This document shows positions 29,522 to 38,631 of a stretch of 64,000 bases of DNA, one piece after another. The notes under the pieces are model-generated. The model ran no database searches, was not told the DNA's origin, and worked only from the letters and a program-made list of their open reading frames with translations. This DNA is from Acidobacteriota bacterium (GTDB taxonomy: Bacteria > Acidobacteriota > Terriglobia > Acidiferrales > UBA7541). The position numbers were made by a program, and so were the translations under genes. Position 1 is the stretch's first letter. Every line of letters starts with the position of its first letter. Location of the stretch: assembly GCA_003225295.1 (NCBI GenBank), contig QHYZ01000091.1:1-64000 (forward strand), given 5' to 3'.

Positions 29522-30010
29522 TTGAAAAATAAAGCCCCAGCGTCAACGCACAAGAAGGTCGTTGTTGTGCTCGCCGACAAGAAGCCCTTGCGCGGCTATT
29601 TGAACCCTGGGCGGCTGGGGCAAGCCGATCCCGTCGATCTGCTGACTCCTGAAGGGGAGCACATTGAGGTTCCCTTGGCGCGAGTGCGTTCGATCTATTT
29701 CGTGCGTGAGTTTTCCGACGAGTTCGAACCGGAACGTAAGGCGTTTCTGAGCCGGCCAAAACTGGACGGGTTGTGGGTGAAGCTGCGTTACAACGACGGA
29801 GAAACTCTGGAAGGCGTCGTACCGAACGACTTGCTGTCGCTGTTGGATAACGGGTTGCAGATCACATCTCCGGACCTGAACTCTTCCACGGACCGTATCT
29901 TTGTTCCGCGTGCCGCGCTCTCTGAACTGACCGTTCTCGGGGTGGTAGGTATGGCGCGCCGCAAGCCGGCCGCTGCCGCTGCTTCACAGCCCCGCCTTTT
30001 CAACGAATAG
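29522..30010 (+). CDS. Conserved-looking hypothetical protein, small beta-barrel type
   Basis: 162 aa from a TTG start; there is no good Shine-Dalgarno, so the start is uncertain. Two beta-rich halves recall Sm-like barrels or the DUF6982 type: KKVVVVLADKKPLRGYLNPG near 11-30 and DGLWVKLRYNDGETLEGVVP near 83-102. A short Ala-rich tail ends it. No signal peptide or membrane segment. It is followed 72 bases later by lpxD on the same strand. Function unknown. Confidence 0.65.
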   Translation: MKNKAPASTHKKVVVVLADKKPLRGYLNPGRLGQADPVDLLTPEGEHIEVPLARVRSIYFVREFSDEFEPERKAFLSRPKLDGLWVKLRYNDGETLEGVVPNDLLSLLDNGLQITSPDLNSSTDRIFVPRAALSELTVLGVVGMARRKPAAAAASQPRLFNE

Positions 30011-30082
30011 GCTTCCAGCCCAGCTGTACTTGCCTCTTTGGCCTGTGCGAGACTCGCAGACAGCCTCTGAGGAGCTCTCTCC

Positions 30083-31117
30083 ATGAAACTTGCCGAAGTT
30101 GCGGAGAAATTGGGATGCCGATTGGAAGGCCCACCGGAACTCCAGATTCGCGGGGTAGCCGGAATCGAGCATGCCGAAGCGGGTCAGATTACGTTCCTTG
30201 CGAATCGGCGGTACTTTCCGCTACTGAAGACCACACGCGCATCGGCGGTTCTGGTCGAGGAAGGAATTACGCTGGATCGAGAGGCGGCACTGCCGGCACT
30301 CGCGGCGCTGCGCTCTGGTAATCCGTACTTGGCATTTGCTCAGGCCATCGAGCTATTCCATCAGTCGCTCGGCTATGCGCCCGGGATTCATCCGACGGCG
30401 ATCATCGCGAAAAGCGCCAGGATTGGCGAGGGGGCGCATCTCGGGCCCTACTGTTATATTGACGAAGACGTCGAAATTGGCCGCCATGCCGTGCTGCACA
30501 GCTTCGTCACTATCTATCGCGGCGCGCAGATCGGCAACGACTTCTTCGCCCATGCCCATGCTGTGGTGCGCGAGTATTGCCGCATCGGGGATCGCGTGAT
30601 CTTGCAAAACGGGGTGATTATCGGCGGAGACGGGTTTGGATTTGCCCATCAAGACGACGGTACTTGGTACAAGATGCGGCAGTCCGGTCCTGCAGTGCTG
30701 GAAGACGACGTCGAGGTGCAAGCCAATTCTTGTGTGGATCGGGCCACCATCGGCGAAACGCGAATCGGCCGGGGCACCAAGCTGGACGACCTGGTGCTCG
30801 TTGGCCACGCATCGGCAATCGGCGCTAACACATTGCTGTGCGGCCAGGTTGGACTGGCCGGCTCGACCAAAGTCGGCGATAGCTGCGTCTTTGCCGGTCA
30901 ATCCGCAAGCTCCGGACATCTTTCGGTGGGCGACGGAACGGTGGTTTACGGGCAGAGCGGACTGCCAGGGGACTTGCCACCTCGCTCCAAGGTTGGCGGT
31001 TCCCCCGCCGTGGATGGCCGTTTGTGGATGAAAATCACCGCGGCGCTCCATCGCCTGCCCGAATTGCAGAAGCGCGTGCGCGAATTGGAGGCGGAGATCG
31101 AAAGGCGCAAGGCCTAA
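30083..31117 (+). CDS. lpxD: UDP-3-O-acylglucosamine N-acyltransferase
   Basis: 344 aa with GAGGAG eight bases before the ATG. The N-terminal uridine-binding domain ends near 95. A left-handed parallel beta-helix of hexapeptide repeats follows (HPTAIIAKSARIGEGAHLGP and on), with the catalytic His in FAHAHAVV or GFGFAHQDD. A short C-terminal helix (LQKRVRELEAEIERRKA) closes the trimer. It adds the N-linked acyl chain in lipid A synthesis, so the cell has an LPS-type outer membrane. Its stop overlaps the convergent NIF3-like gene. Confidence 0.96.
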   Translation: MKLAEVAEKLGCRLEGPPELQIRGVAGIEHAEAGQITFLANRRYFPLLKTTRASAVLVEEGITLDREAALPALAALRSGNPYLAFAQAIELFHQSLGYAPGIHPTAIIAKSARIGEGAHLGPYCYIDEDVEIGRHAVLHSFVTIYRGAQIGNDFFAHAHAVVREYCRIGDRVILQNGVIIGGDGFGFAHQDDGTWYKMRQSGPAVLEDDVEVQANSCVDRATIGETRIGRGTKLDDLVLVGHASAIGANTLLCGQVGLAGSTKVGDSCVFAGQSASSGHLSVGDGTVVYGQSGLPGDLPPRSKVGGSPAVDGRLWMKITAALHRLPELQKRVRELEAEIERRKA

Positions 31118-32001
31118 TGCTTCCAGAAAGGGTCTTTGGCGGGAACAAATTCGACCGGAACTTCGCTGATAAACGTCTTGAGCCAACGGGTGCATTCCTC
31201 CATTCCGGCCTGCTCGGATGGAATGTGGCTGAGGATAATTAGAGCTTTTCGCCGGCCTTCGGTCACCGCGTCCGCGAGGTATTCTACGGTCTCCCACTCG
31301 CGCGGTTCCCCGGTCACGAGTACTTCCACGTCGTTCATTTCCAGTGCGCGGGTCTCTTTGCGGAGGCCCGAAGCGCCGGGCACTAAAGCAACTTTCCTTA
31401 CTTTCAACTGCGGGTCGCCGACGATTCGCAGCACGTGAATCCCCAGTTTCTTCTTAAGATCGCCGGCCAGCATCTCCAGCGAGGTTTCTGGAATCTCGAA
31501 CAGGTATGGATTGTCACGGACCTGATGTTTGTCCCAGCCCAGTGCGTGAGCCATGCCCGCCTCAATTCCATCCGGGTTGCGCATGTGCCAGTGATCGTGA
31601 AAGCGCCAAATTACCAAATTGTGTTTTGCGATGAAGGACAGTTTCTCTGCTAAAACGGGATCGTTTTCCTTTTCCTCGAGTTCATCCAGTTTATCCAGGT
31701 GATTGTAAAAGGTGGGCTCGTGAGTGATGATCAGATTCTGACTGGAAGCAGCCGCGCGTTCGAGCGCATCCATCGTCGCCATCATCGTCACGGCGATACC
31801 CGTAACTGATGAATCCGGGTTGCCAGCCTTGAACGTGTCCACCGTTTCCGCCCGCCACGGCACCCCGACGCGCTGTTGGATTTTCGTGATTACTTCCTGA
31901 GCAGTCGGATGCTTCTCTTGCGCGATTGCGCCGCCCGACAAAAGGGACACCATCATGGCAATCATCACGCTCCAACAGGCAGCTCCTCGATTAACTGACA
32001 T
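31114..32001 (-). CDS. NIF3/YbgI-like dinuclear-metal protein with signal peptide
   Basis: 295 aa from the ATG at 32001 (GGGAG eight bases upstream). Residues 1-27 form a signal peptide (MIAMMVSLLSGGAIAQ). The rest matches the NIF3-like fold: VTGIAVTMMAT, NLIITHEPTFYNH (metal His), WRFHDHWH and GEPREWE near the C-terminus. NIF3 proteins are hexameric, bind two metals and are normally cytoplasmic, some with GTP cyclohydrolase-like annotation. An exported form is unusual. It overlaps plsC by 11 bases and is the last gene of the cell-wall/lipid run. Confidence 0.75.
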   Translation of the reverse strand: MSVNRGAACWSVMIAMMVSLLSGGAIAQEKHPTAQEVITKIQQRVGVPWRAETVDTFKAGNPDSSVTGIAVTMMATMDALERAAASSQNLIITHEPTFYNHLDKLDELEEKENDPVLAEKLSFIAKHNLVIWRFHDHWHMRNPDGIEAGMAHALGWDKHQVRDNPYLFEIPETSLEMLAGDLKKKLGIHVLRIVGDPQLKVRKVALVPGASGLRKETRALEMNDVEVLVTGEPREWETVEYLADAVTEGRRKALIILSHIPSEQAGMEECTRWLKTFISEVPVEFVPAKDPFWKH

Positions 32002-32752
32002 TTGCGCTTCTCCCTTCCTCTGGACTGGAATCCGCTGTCGCAAAATCGATGGGACGCTGATCGGGCGGCAATGCGACAGCCATGGCGCGGCGCACGCAAT
32101 GGTTCAAATCATCGCGATTTTCGAAGGCGGACGCATCGATGGGACTGAGAAACTCCACAAGAATTTCACCCGGGCGAATGACCAGTGAACCCTTCTCCAT
32201 AACCCGGTGCGCGCCAGAGCACACGATCGGTACGATGGGCACGCCGGCTTTGATGGCCATCACTACCGCACCCTTTTTGAACTCCTGCAGGCGGCCATCC
32301 GGGCTGCGCGTGCCTTCGGGGTAGATCAGGAACGATTGGCCGCGCTTGAGCGCCTCCGTGGCTTTCTCGATGCTGGAAAGCGCCGATTCGCGGGCACTTC
32401 GATTGACGGGGATGAAATGAGCCGACAAAAAGGCCTGTCCGACGATGGGCCATTTGAAAAGTGAGGCTTTCAAAAGAATGGCGATCCGACGAGGGATGGC
32501 ACCAACAACTGCCGGCGCATCGGCAGAGCTCGTATGATTGGCGACAAAAACGCAAACGCCCGGGGGAATGCGCTCAAGACCCCGGACGTGAACCCGCACG
32601 CCGACGGCCTTGACAAAAAACATCACGCCTTTCACACCTGCCCAATAAATCGGATCAGGATTGCGCGCGATTAGAGTGTAGACCAGCAACGGCGGCCCGA
32701 CGATCAGGATATACAGCGACAAGAAGACGGCGATGAAAAGAGTCCGCAGCAT
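31991..32752 (-). CDS. plsC: 1-acyl-sn-glycerol-3-phosphate acyltransferase
   Basis: 253 aa. An N-terminal membrane helix (FIAVFLSLYILIVGPPLLVYT) anchors it. Acyltransferase motif I is NHTSSADA (the NHxxxxD form), and YPEGTRSPDG is motif III. It converts lysophosphatidate to phosphatidate at the inner membrane. It is placed after the M61 peptidase gene with a 65-base gap. Confidence 0.92.
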   Translation of the reverse strand: MLRTLFIAVFLSLYILIVGPPLLVYTLIARNPDPIYWAGVKGVMFFVKAVGVRVHVRGLERIPPGVCVFVANHTSSADAPAVVGAIPRRIAILLKASLFKWPIVGQAFLSAHFIPVNRSARESALSSIEKATEALKRGQSFLIYPEGTRSPDGRLQEFKKGAVVMAIKAGVPIVPIVCSGAHRVMEKGSLVIRPGEILVEFLSPIDASAFENRDDLNHCVRRAMAVALPPDQRPIDFATADSSPEEGRSANVS

Positions 32753-32817
32753 AGGCAGGCAAAACTCTCTCGAATCCCGCGCCGCTGGTCAAGCGGAACG
32801 TGGAATCAACCGCATGG

Positions 32818-34623
32818 TTAGCGAACGGGGATCGCGCTGGTCTCGCCGCGAAGCATCCCCTGACGAATGTGCCGCGCCTTTTCACCAGCGTGTGAAATCT
32901 CCATGACCTCGTAAACGGTCTCTTTGTTCTCGCCGAGCCGGAATTCCAGCGAAATCTCCTTGCCTTCCCGGCGTACCCGCAGCTTCAGCAGGTCTCCCGC
33001 CCTTTGCTCCTGGAGCCAACGTTCGACGCGCCTGGGCACCTCGCCACCATTCCAGCTGATGATGACATCCCCTGCACGCAAGCCGGCCGGGGCCGCAGGG
33101 CCTTCGGAATCGACTGTACTTATGACGAATAGACCATTCGGATCGTGCTCCATGGCGAAACCAAGCACCGCTTTCCGACGTTCCACGGTTCGCAGACCCA
33201 AGCCTGCCAACGCCAGGATCTGCTCGTACGGGAAGGCGTCCGTGCCCGCCACGTATTGCCGGAAAAATTCCTCGAACGAGCCGCCGGCGATCGTCTCCGA
33301 GGTCAGCTGGACGTCCAGACTGTCCCGATATGTTTTTCCCTGCTTGGCAAAATTAGTATTCATCAAGCGCAAGACATCGTCCAGGCTCTTGGCATTGCCA
33401 GTGCGATCGCGAATGAGGATGTCCAGCAGGTCTCCCAATACCTGCCCTTTGGTGTAATACGAGACGCTGTATTCGGGTTGATCGTAGAGGGAATATTTTT
33501 CCAGCCAGGCATCCAGGCTGGACTGCTCCGCGCTCTGCCAGTGGTTAGCCGGGCGGCTTTCCAGCTCGGTGATTTGGTCGCCGAGGTCGGCGTAGAACTG
33601 CTCTTTGCTCCAGATGCCAGTGCGTACAAGGGTGTACGAACCGTAGGTGTTGGTCACCCCCTCGGCAAACCACAGAGCGCGCGTATATTGCTCCTTGGCA
33701 TAGTCTACGGGATCCAGCGATGCTGGCCGGATGCGTTTCACATTCCAAAGATGAAAGAATTCGTGTGCCGCGACACTGGGCAAGTATTCATCCGAATAGG
33801 CGCCAATCGCGGTCGAGTTCGCATGTTCCATGCCACCGCCGCTGGCTCTTTTGCCAAGGTGGAGAATGAAGGTGTAGCGTTCGAATGGAGCTCCGCCCAT
33901 GAGCTTCAGTTGGTACTGGCAAATGCGCTGCAGGTCCGACTCGACCTGTTTTTTCCTCCAATTGTCGCCATGAACCACCACCCAAATGTCCGGCCTAATT
34001 CCCGTCAACTGAAACTCTTCGAACTTCCCTGCCTCGATGGGCGCGTCGACCAGGGCATCGTAGCTCGGGGCATCACCACCGAAGACTCGGACGCTGCCGT
34101 CATATTCGACGAATCGAAGGGCGGCACCGGCTGCTATCCAATCTGCGGGAACCTCCGGCATCTGAAGATGCACGGCCTCGCCCCGCCGCTCTGGCACGTA
34201 CATGAAGATCATCGCCGGATTGATGAAGGCATGCTCGGCATTGAGTTGCGAGGCAAAGGGGCCCACTTCATCCCAGTACGCGGCGTAAGAAACTTTAATC
34301 GTGCCCGTGCCCTTGATTCGCCACGTTTGCTTGTCCACTTTCTCGATGAATGCTTTCTGCGAACCGGCAGATGCCTCCACTTGCTGCACGTGACTGCTGA
34401 AGTCGCGGATCTGGTAGAGCGCATTCCACGCCGGCATCTGCACAATCACTTCGCCAGTCACATCGGGAATGGTCATCGTTACGTGGAAGAGATGCCTCTC
34501 GGGATGATCCAAGAAGACGGCATATTGAATTGTTGCTCTGGCCGAAGAGCTGAACGTCAGGATAAACAAAAGCCAGAGGCGCCCCGAGATCAGCAGCCTG
34601 CATGGGGCCGAAGGTAGGGTCAC
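32818..34623 (-). CDS. M61-family (glycyl aminopeptidase-like) metallopeptidase with PDZ domain
   Basis: 601 aa from a GTG at 34623 that overlaps the mpl stop (GTGA). An in-frame start at 34686 would sit inside mpl and add 21 residues before the signal peptide. A signal peptide (LLISGRLWLLFILTFSSSARA) is followed by the M61 N-terminal beta domain. The zinc motif is HEFFHLWNVKR with the third ligand in WFAEGVTNTYG, and a PDZ domain near the C-terminus reads PAGLRAGDVIISWNGGEV. It probably cleaves peptides in the periplasm, a good fit with the adjacent cell-wall genes. Confidence 0.9.
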   Translation of the reverse strand: MTLPSAPCRLLISGRLWLLFILTFSSSARATIQYAVFLDHPERHLFHVTMTIPDVTGEVIVQMPAWNALYQIRDFSSHVQQVEASAGSQKAFIEKVDKQTWRIKGTGTIKVSYAAYWDEVGPFASQLNAEHAFINPAMIFMYVPERRGEAVHLQMPEVPADWIAAGAALRFVEYDGSVRVFGGDAPSYDALVDAPIEAGKFEEFQLTGIRPDIWVVVHGDNWRKKQVESDLQRICQYQLKLMGGAPFERYTFILHLGKRASGGGMEHANSTAIGAYSDEYLPSVAAHEFFHLWNVKRIRPASLDPVDYAKEQYTRALWFAEGVTNTYGSYTLVRTGIWSKEQFYADLGDQITELESRPANHWQSAEQSSLDAWLEKYSLYDQPEYSVSYYTKGQVLGDLLDILIRDRTGNAKSLDDVLRLMNTNFAKQGKTYRDSLDVQLTSETIAGGSFEEFFRQYVAGTDAFPYEQILALAGLGLRTVERRKAVLGFAMEHDPNGLFVISTVDSEGPAAPAGLRAGDVIISWNGGEVPRRVERWLQEQRAGDLLKLRVRREGKEISLEFRLGENKETVYEVMEISHAGEKARHIRQGMLRGETSAIPVR

Positions 34624-36068
34624 CGAGTTCTCGCCTCGCCTGCAAGCTGCGTAGCCGTGCTGAGTTTCTTCAAGAGTTTTTCGCACAAACCATCAAAGCT
34701 GCCATTGGACATAATGAGAAGAACATCGCCTGCTCTGGCTTCCGCCCCAAGATGTTCGGCAATGGCGTCGGAGCTGGGAAACACGCGGGCGTCCTTGCCC
34801 AGGGCGCGCACACTTTCTGCAACGGTTTCGGGGTCAAGACGATTCTCGCCGCTCAATTGCTGGACGCGAAAAACACCGCCGAGAACGACGCGGTCGCCGA
34901 GGGCCAGCGCCGGCGGCAGCGCTTCCTGAAACACTTTGCGGCGCATGGAATTTGACCGCGGTTCGAGAATGGCCCAGAGACGCCGTCCGGGCCAGCGGCC
35001 ACGGGCCGCTTCGATGGTTGCTTTCACCGCCGTGGGATGATGCGCGAAATCGTCGACCACCACTACTCCTCCGATTTCGCCCCGCACATCCATTCGACGT
35101 TTCACGCTGCGAAACGTCCCGAGCGCTTTGGCAATCTCCGCGGCTGGGATGTCCCGCCCCTGCGCCACGATGAGCGCTGCCATGGCGTTCAAGACGTTGT
35201 GCCGCCCCGTGGCGGCCAATGCGAATTCTCCAAATATCGTTCCATGATGCGCGGCCCGAAACCGCATGATTCCGCCATCAACAGCGAGATCGCTCGCCAC
35301 CCAATCATTACCGCCATGGAGACCGTAGGTTTCCACTGGGCAGAAAGCCTTTTCCGCCGCGCGCTGCAACGCCGGGCCTGATTCCTCCGTGTCGCCCCAA
35401 ATCACCAGTTTCCCTCGCCGGGGCACAAGATTCACCAGGCGGCGGAAGGCCAACTGATAGGTCTCAAAATCCGGATAAATGTCGGCGTGGTCGTATTCGA
35501 GCGAGGTAATGATCAGATCATCGGGATGGTAATGAAAGAATTTGGGCCCGCGGTCCCAGAATGAGGTTTCATACTCGTCGCCTTCAAGGATGAACTCCTC
35601 ACCCCCGCCAAGGCCGTAACTCTTTCCAAAGTTTTCCGCCACGCCCCCCACAAGAAAATTGGGGCGTTTCCCGGCGGTGTGGAAGATCCAAGCCAACATG
35701 GCCGTAGTGGTCGTTTTTCCATGCGTTCCGCTGACGACAATGGAATGTCTCTCGGGAAGAAAGAATTCCTCCAGAATTTCTGGCATCGAGCGATAGGAAA
35801 TCTTTCGATCCAGCACTTCTTCCAGCTCGGGGTTCCCCCGGGCGATAATATTCCCGATCACCACAAGATCAGGCGCCGGATGCAAGTGCGCGGCATCAAA
35901 ACCGTTGAAGAATGAAATACCCAGACTTTCAAGAAGTGTTGACGCGGGCGGGTAGACTCCCGAGTCCGAACCGGACACGCGAAAGCCGCGCTCGCGGAGC
36001 ATCCCGGCCAGCGGGGCCATCGCCGATCCGCCAATCCCGATCACATGCACATGTTTCGTTTCGTTCAA
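34620..36068 (-). CDS. mpl: UDP-N-acetylmuramate:L-Ala-gamma-D-Glu-meso-DAP ligase
   Basis: 482 aa from a TTG at 36068 that overlaps the LD-carboxypeptidase stop (TTGA); longer in-frame starts lie inside that gene. HVHVIGIGGSAMAPLAG, GVYPPAST and VVIGNIIARGNPELEE are diagnostic of Mpl rather than MurC. The ATP loop is SGTHGKTTTT, and LIMSNGSFDGL is near the end. It ligates recycled murein tripeptide to UDP-MurNAc in the cytoplasm. The upstream LD-carboxypeptidase makes the tripeptide, so the pair is a peptidoglycan-recycling unit. Confidence 0.93.
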   Translation of the reverse strand: MNETKHVHVIGIGGSAMAPLAGMLRERGFRVSGSDSGVYPPASTLLESLGISFFNGFDAAHLHPAPDLVVIGNIIARGNPELEEVLDRKISYRSMPEILEEFFLPERHSIVVSGTHGKTTTTAMLAWIFHTAGKRPNFLVGGVAENFGKSYGLGGGEEFILEGDEYETSFWDRGPKFFHYHPDDLIITSLEYDHADIYPDFETYQLAFRRLVNLVPRRGKLVIWGDTEESGPALQRAAEKAFCPVETYGLHGGNDWVASDLAVDGGIMRFRAAHHGTIFGEFALAATGRHNVLNAMAALIVAQGRDIPAAEIAKALGTFRSVKRRMDVRGEIGGVVVVDDFAHHPTAVKATIEAARGRWPGRRLWAILEPRSNSMRRKVFQEALPPALALGDRVVLGGVFRVQQLSGENRLDPETVAESVRALGKDARVFPSSDAIAEHLGAEARAGDVLLIMSNGSFDGLCEKLLKKLSTATQLAGEARTR

Positions 36069-37012
36069 GACACGACCGCCGATTCCAGGAATTCGAGTGT
36101 GCCTTCCCCATCTGCATCCAGGCGCGCCTGTATGCCCAGGGGTATCGTGAGCATAGGCCGAACGGTGTGCCCAACTGGCGCACCGAAAATGATGGGAACG
36201 CCGAACGGCCTCAGAATTCGCGCGCATACTTCCCGCACGGTGGGAGCTCCCACCACAGCCGGCTCACTTTCGGGAAACTCTCCCAGCACAATCCCGCGAA
36301 CACCTTCGAATTTACCGGCTTGTTTCAAATGCATCAGGACACGATCGACCTGGTAGGGCTTCATGCCGCGGTCTTCCAGGATCAAGATCGAATCTTTGGT
36401 GTCCAATTCCCACGGCGTTCCTATCGTAGCTTCCAGCAGAGTCAGGCATCCGCCCAAAACTCTGCCCCTGGATTGACCGGCGAGGACGGCTTCACCCTTC
36501 AGCCGTAACTTCCAGCCCCCTTCCGTTCTGCCCACCGCTTGAAGAAATGAGCTCTCGTCATAGCCCTTGCGCGCCCCCGGGCCCGCGTTGAGCCCGGCAG
36601 CAACCATTGGACCGTAGAAAGTTGTCCAGTTACACCGTTGCCAGAGAAAGATCTGCAGAGTGGTGAGGTCGCTGAATCCAATCACGCACTTGAGATTGGC
36701 GAGGCTCTTCTCCAGTTCGAATTCTAGAAGGTAATTCGATCCATAGCCGCCGCGCAAGGCCACGAGTCCGTCAACCTGATCGGAATTCAGGGTCCCAAGA
36801 AAACCATTGGTGCGCTCCAGAGACGGCCCGGCAAAGTACCCCTCCGCTTTGCTGTTCTGATTGGCAACGACCTGAAAACCGTGCCGCTTCAGTTCTGCCA
36901 GTCCGGCGATCATCTCGACAGACTCTGCAGGAGAGGCCGGAGCAAACACTCCCAGGCGGGAACCGGGGGCCAGTGCTCTTGGCTTTCGGGGAGTCCCGTT
37001 GCTTCCCGTCAT
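36065..37012 (-). CDS. LD-carboxypeptidase (muramoyltetrapeptide carboxypeptidase), S66
   Basis: 315 aa. The S66 nucleophile lies in RGGYGSNYLL (Ser near 93) and the catalytic Glu/His in ILEDRGMKPYQVDR and GAPVGHT near 289. There is no signal peptide, so it is cytoplasmic like E. coli LdcA. It removes the terminal D-Ala from murein tetrapeptide. It overlaps MgtC upstream (ATGA) and mpl downstream (TTGA). Confidence 0.92.
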   Translation of the reverse strand: MTGSNGTPRKPRALAPGSRLGVFAPASPAESVEMIAGLAELKRHGFQVVANQNSKAEGYFAGPSLERTNGFLGTLNSDQVDGLVALRGGYGSNYLLEFELEKSLANLKCVIGFSDLTTLQIFLWQRCNWTTFYGPMVAAGLNAGPGARKGYDESSFLQAVGRTEGGWKLRLKGEAVLAGQSRGRVLGGCLTLLEATIGTPWELDTKDSILILEDRGMKPYQVDRVLMHLKQAGKFEGVRGIVLGEFPESEPAVVGAPTVREVCARILRPFGVPIIFGAPVGHTVRPMLTIPLGIQARLDADGEGTLEFLESAVVS

Positions 37013-37689
37013 TCGTGATGGCCCTCGAACGGAATCACCTCGGTAACGATACCTTTCCGATTGAGGTGGGCGACAATCTTTTGCTGTTGGCTGTGACTCA
37101 CGTCGGCTTCGAGCTCAACAATGGAGTTTATTCCCGCGATCGACGCGCGCAAGTGCCGGATGGTGACTTTCATCTCCGCCAACAGCTGTTGCACTTCCGT
37201 GGCTACGTTATCCGCTTGGCTCGCGGTAATCCGGAACACCATGATTCGGCGCTTCAAGTTGAGGCGATCCGCGCACCAGCCGATGACCACCAGTCCGAAA
37301 AGCACCAGGCCCGTCGCATAGGCAGCCACGGAGTAGAGACCCCCGCCGACGGCCATGCCGATTGCGGCTTCCACGAAAACGGTCGCGGCGGTGGTCATCC
37401 CCACCACGCCGCCTGCTTCGCGCAGAATCGCGCCCGCGCCCAGAAAACCGATGCCCTGGACGATGTTCGATGCTATTCGCGTGCTCCCTGTATCGCCAAA
37501 CCGGCGAGCGATTTCGGCCGATAGAATGGTGAACAAAGCAGTCGCCAGGCAAACAAAGAGGCTGGTGCGAACACCCGCGGGTCGCCGCCGCAGATCGCGC
37601 TCAATGCCAATGACCGCGCCTAACGCGGCGGCTACCGTCAGCCGCAAGATCATGTCCCCAAGAGAAATCATTGCCAGCAGGATCCACAC
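37009..37689 (-). CDS. MgtC/SapB-family membrane protein
   Basis: 226 aa from a GTG at 37689 (ATG at 37671 also possible). N-terminal membrane helices contain the MgtC signature GAVIGIERDLRRRPAGVRT, then GIGFLGAGAILRE. The C-terminal 80 residues form a soluble ACT-like domain (MKVTIRHLRASIAGINSIVE). Related proteins affect Mg2+-limited growth or acid and envelope stress. It is translationally coupled to the LD-carboxypeptidase gene. Confidence 0.9.
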   Translation of the reverse strand: MWILLAMISLGDMILRLTVAAALGAVIGIERDLRRRPAGVRTSLFVCLATALFTILSAEIARRFGDTGSTRIASNIVQGIGFLGAGAILREAGGVVGMTTAATVFVEAAIGMAVGGGLYSVAAYATGLVLFGLVVIGWCADRLNLKRRIMVFRITASQADNVATEVQQLLAEMKVTIRHLRASIAGINSIVELEADVSHSQQQKIVAHLNRKGIVTEVIPFEGHHE

Positions 37690-37713
37690 CCGCCTGAACG
37701 GAATTCTAGCTAT

Positions 37714-38622
37714 TTACAATTTGAATTGCGTCAATTTCGCGAAGTGGCGTGCCCTGGCGTGTATCTCGCTGCGCTTCAAGTGGCGAAGCCGATCAAGGCC
37801 GAACTTTTCGACGGTGAAGCTACCCAGCACCGAACCGTAAACCATGGCGCGGCGCAGCGAGGCGTCACTCTTATCCTCACAACCCGCCAGGTAGCCCATG
37901 AAGCCACCAGCAAAGCTGTCGCCTGCTCCGGTAGGATCGTGCGGCTCTTCGAGGGGAAACGCCGGGACGCAGAAGATCCCGCGTTTGTCCACCATCATGG
38001 CGCCGTACTCTCCGCGTTTCACAACCAGGGTCGTCGGTCCCATCTTGAAAATGTTCTTGGCCGCGCGCAGCAAATTATGTTCACTGGAAAGCTCGCGGGT
38101 CTCGGAATCATTGATCATCAGGATGTCCACGTGTTTCAGTGTCTCTCGCAGCTCCGTGTTCGAACGCTCGATCCAATAGTTCATGGTATCCAGCGCTGCG
38201 ATTTTGGGCCGCTTCTTGACCTGGTGAAGCACGTCCCGCTGCAAATCGGGTGCAATGTTGGCGAGGAAAACGTACTTTGAAGTCCGGTATTGTTGCGGCA
38301 AGCGAGGCTTGAATTCCGCGAACACGTTCAATTCCGTTGCCAGCGTTACGCGCTCATTCAAGTTCTGGGAATAACGCCCGGCCCAGAAGAATGTTTTGCC
38401 CTCGGCGCGCTCCAGGCCGTCCGTGTCGATATTCCGGCCGCGAAAGATCTTTTCGTCTTCCGGAGTGAAATCGTCGCCCACTATGCCGACAAGACTCACG
38501 GCCGTGAAAAAACTGGCTGCCACGGCGAAATACGTGGCTGCGCCGCCAAGTGTGCGGTCCACTTTTCCATATGGACTTTCCAGAGCGTCGAATGCGACGG
38601 AACCCACAACCAGTAAGGACAC
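37714..38622 (-). CDS. PfkB-family carbohydrate/nucleoside kinase
   Basis: 302 aa from a GTG. The N-terminal GSVAFDAL and GGAATYFAVAAS and the C-terminal signature DPTGAGDSFAGGFMGYLA (Asp catalytic base) place it in the ribokinase/PfkB family. It lies nine bases after the MTA phosphorylase gene, which suggests a nucleoside or a (methylthio)ribose-type sugar as substrate. That is context inference; sequence alone does not name it. Confidence 0.88.
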   Translation of the reverse strand: MSLLVVGSVAFDALESPYGKVDRTLGGAATYFAVAASFFTAVSLVGIVGDDFTPEDEKIFRGRNIDTDGLERAEGKTFFWAGRYSQNLNERVTLATELNVFAEFKPRLPQQYRTSKYVFLANIAPDLQRDVLHQVKKRPKIAALDTMNYWIERSNTELRETLKHVDILMINDSETRELSSEHNLLRAAKNIFKMGPTTLVVKRGEYGAMMVDKRGIFCVPAFPLEEPHDPTGAGDSFAGGFMGYLAGCEDKSDASLRRAMVYGSVLGSFTVEKFGLDRLRHLKRSEIHARARHFAKLTQFKL

Positions 38623-38631
38623 GATGCGCCC

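Noticed and set aside
34623-34686. Longer M61 peptidase start inside mpl
   Set aside because: Adds residues before a clear signal peptide, and the GTG overlapping the mpl stop fits the operon pattern.
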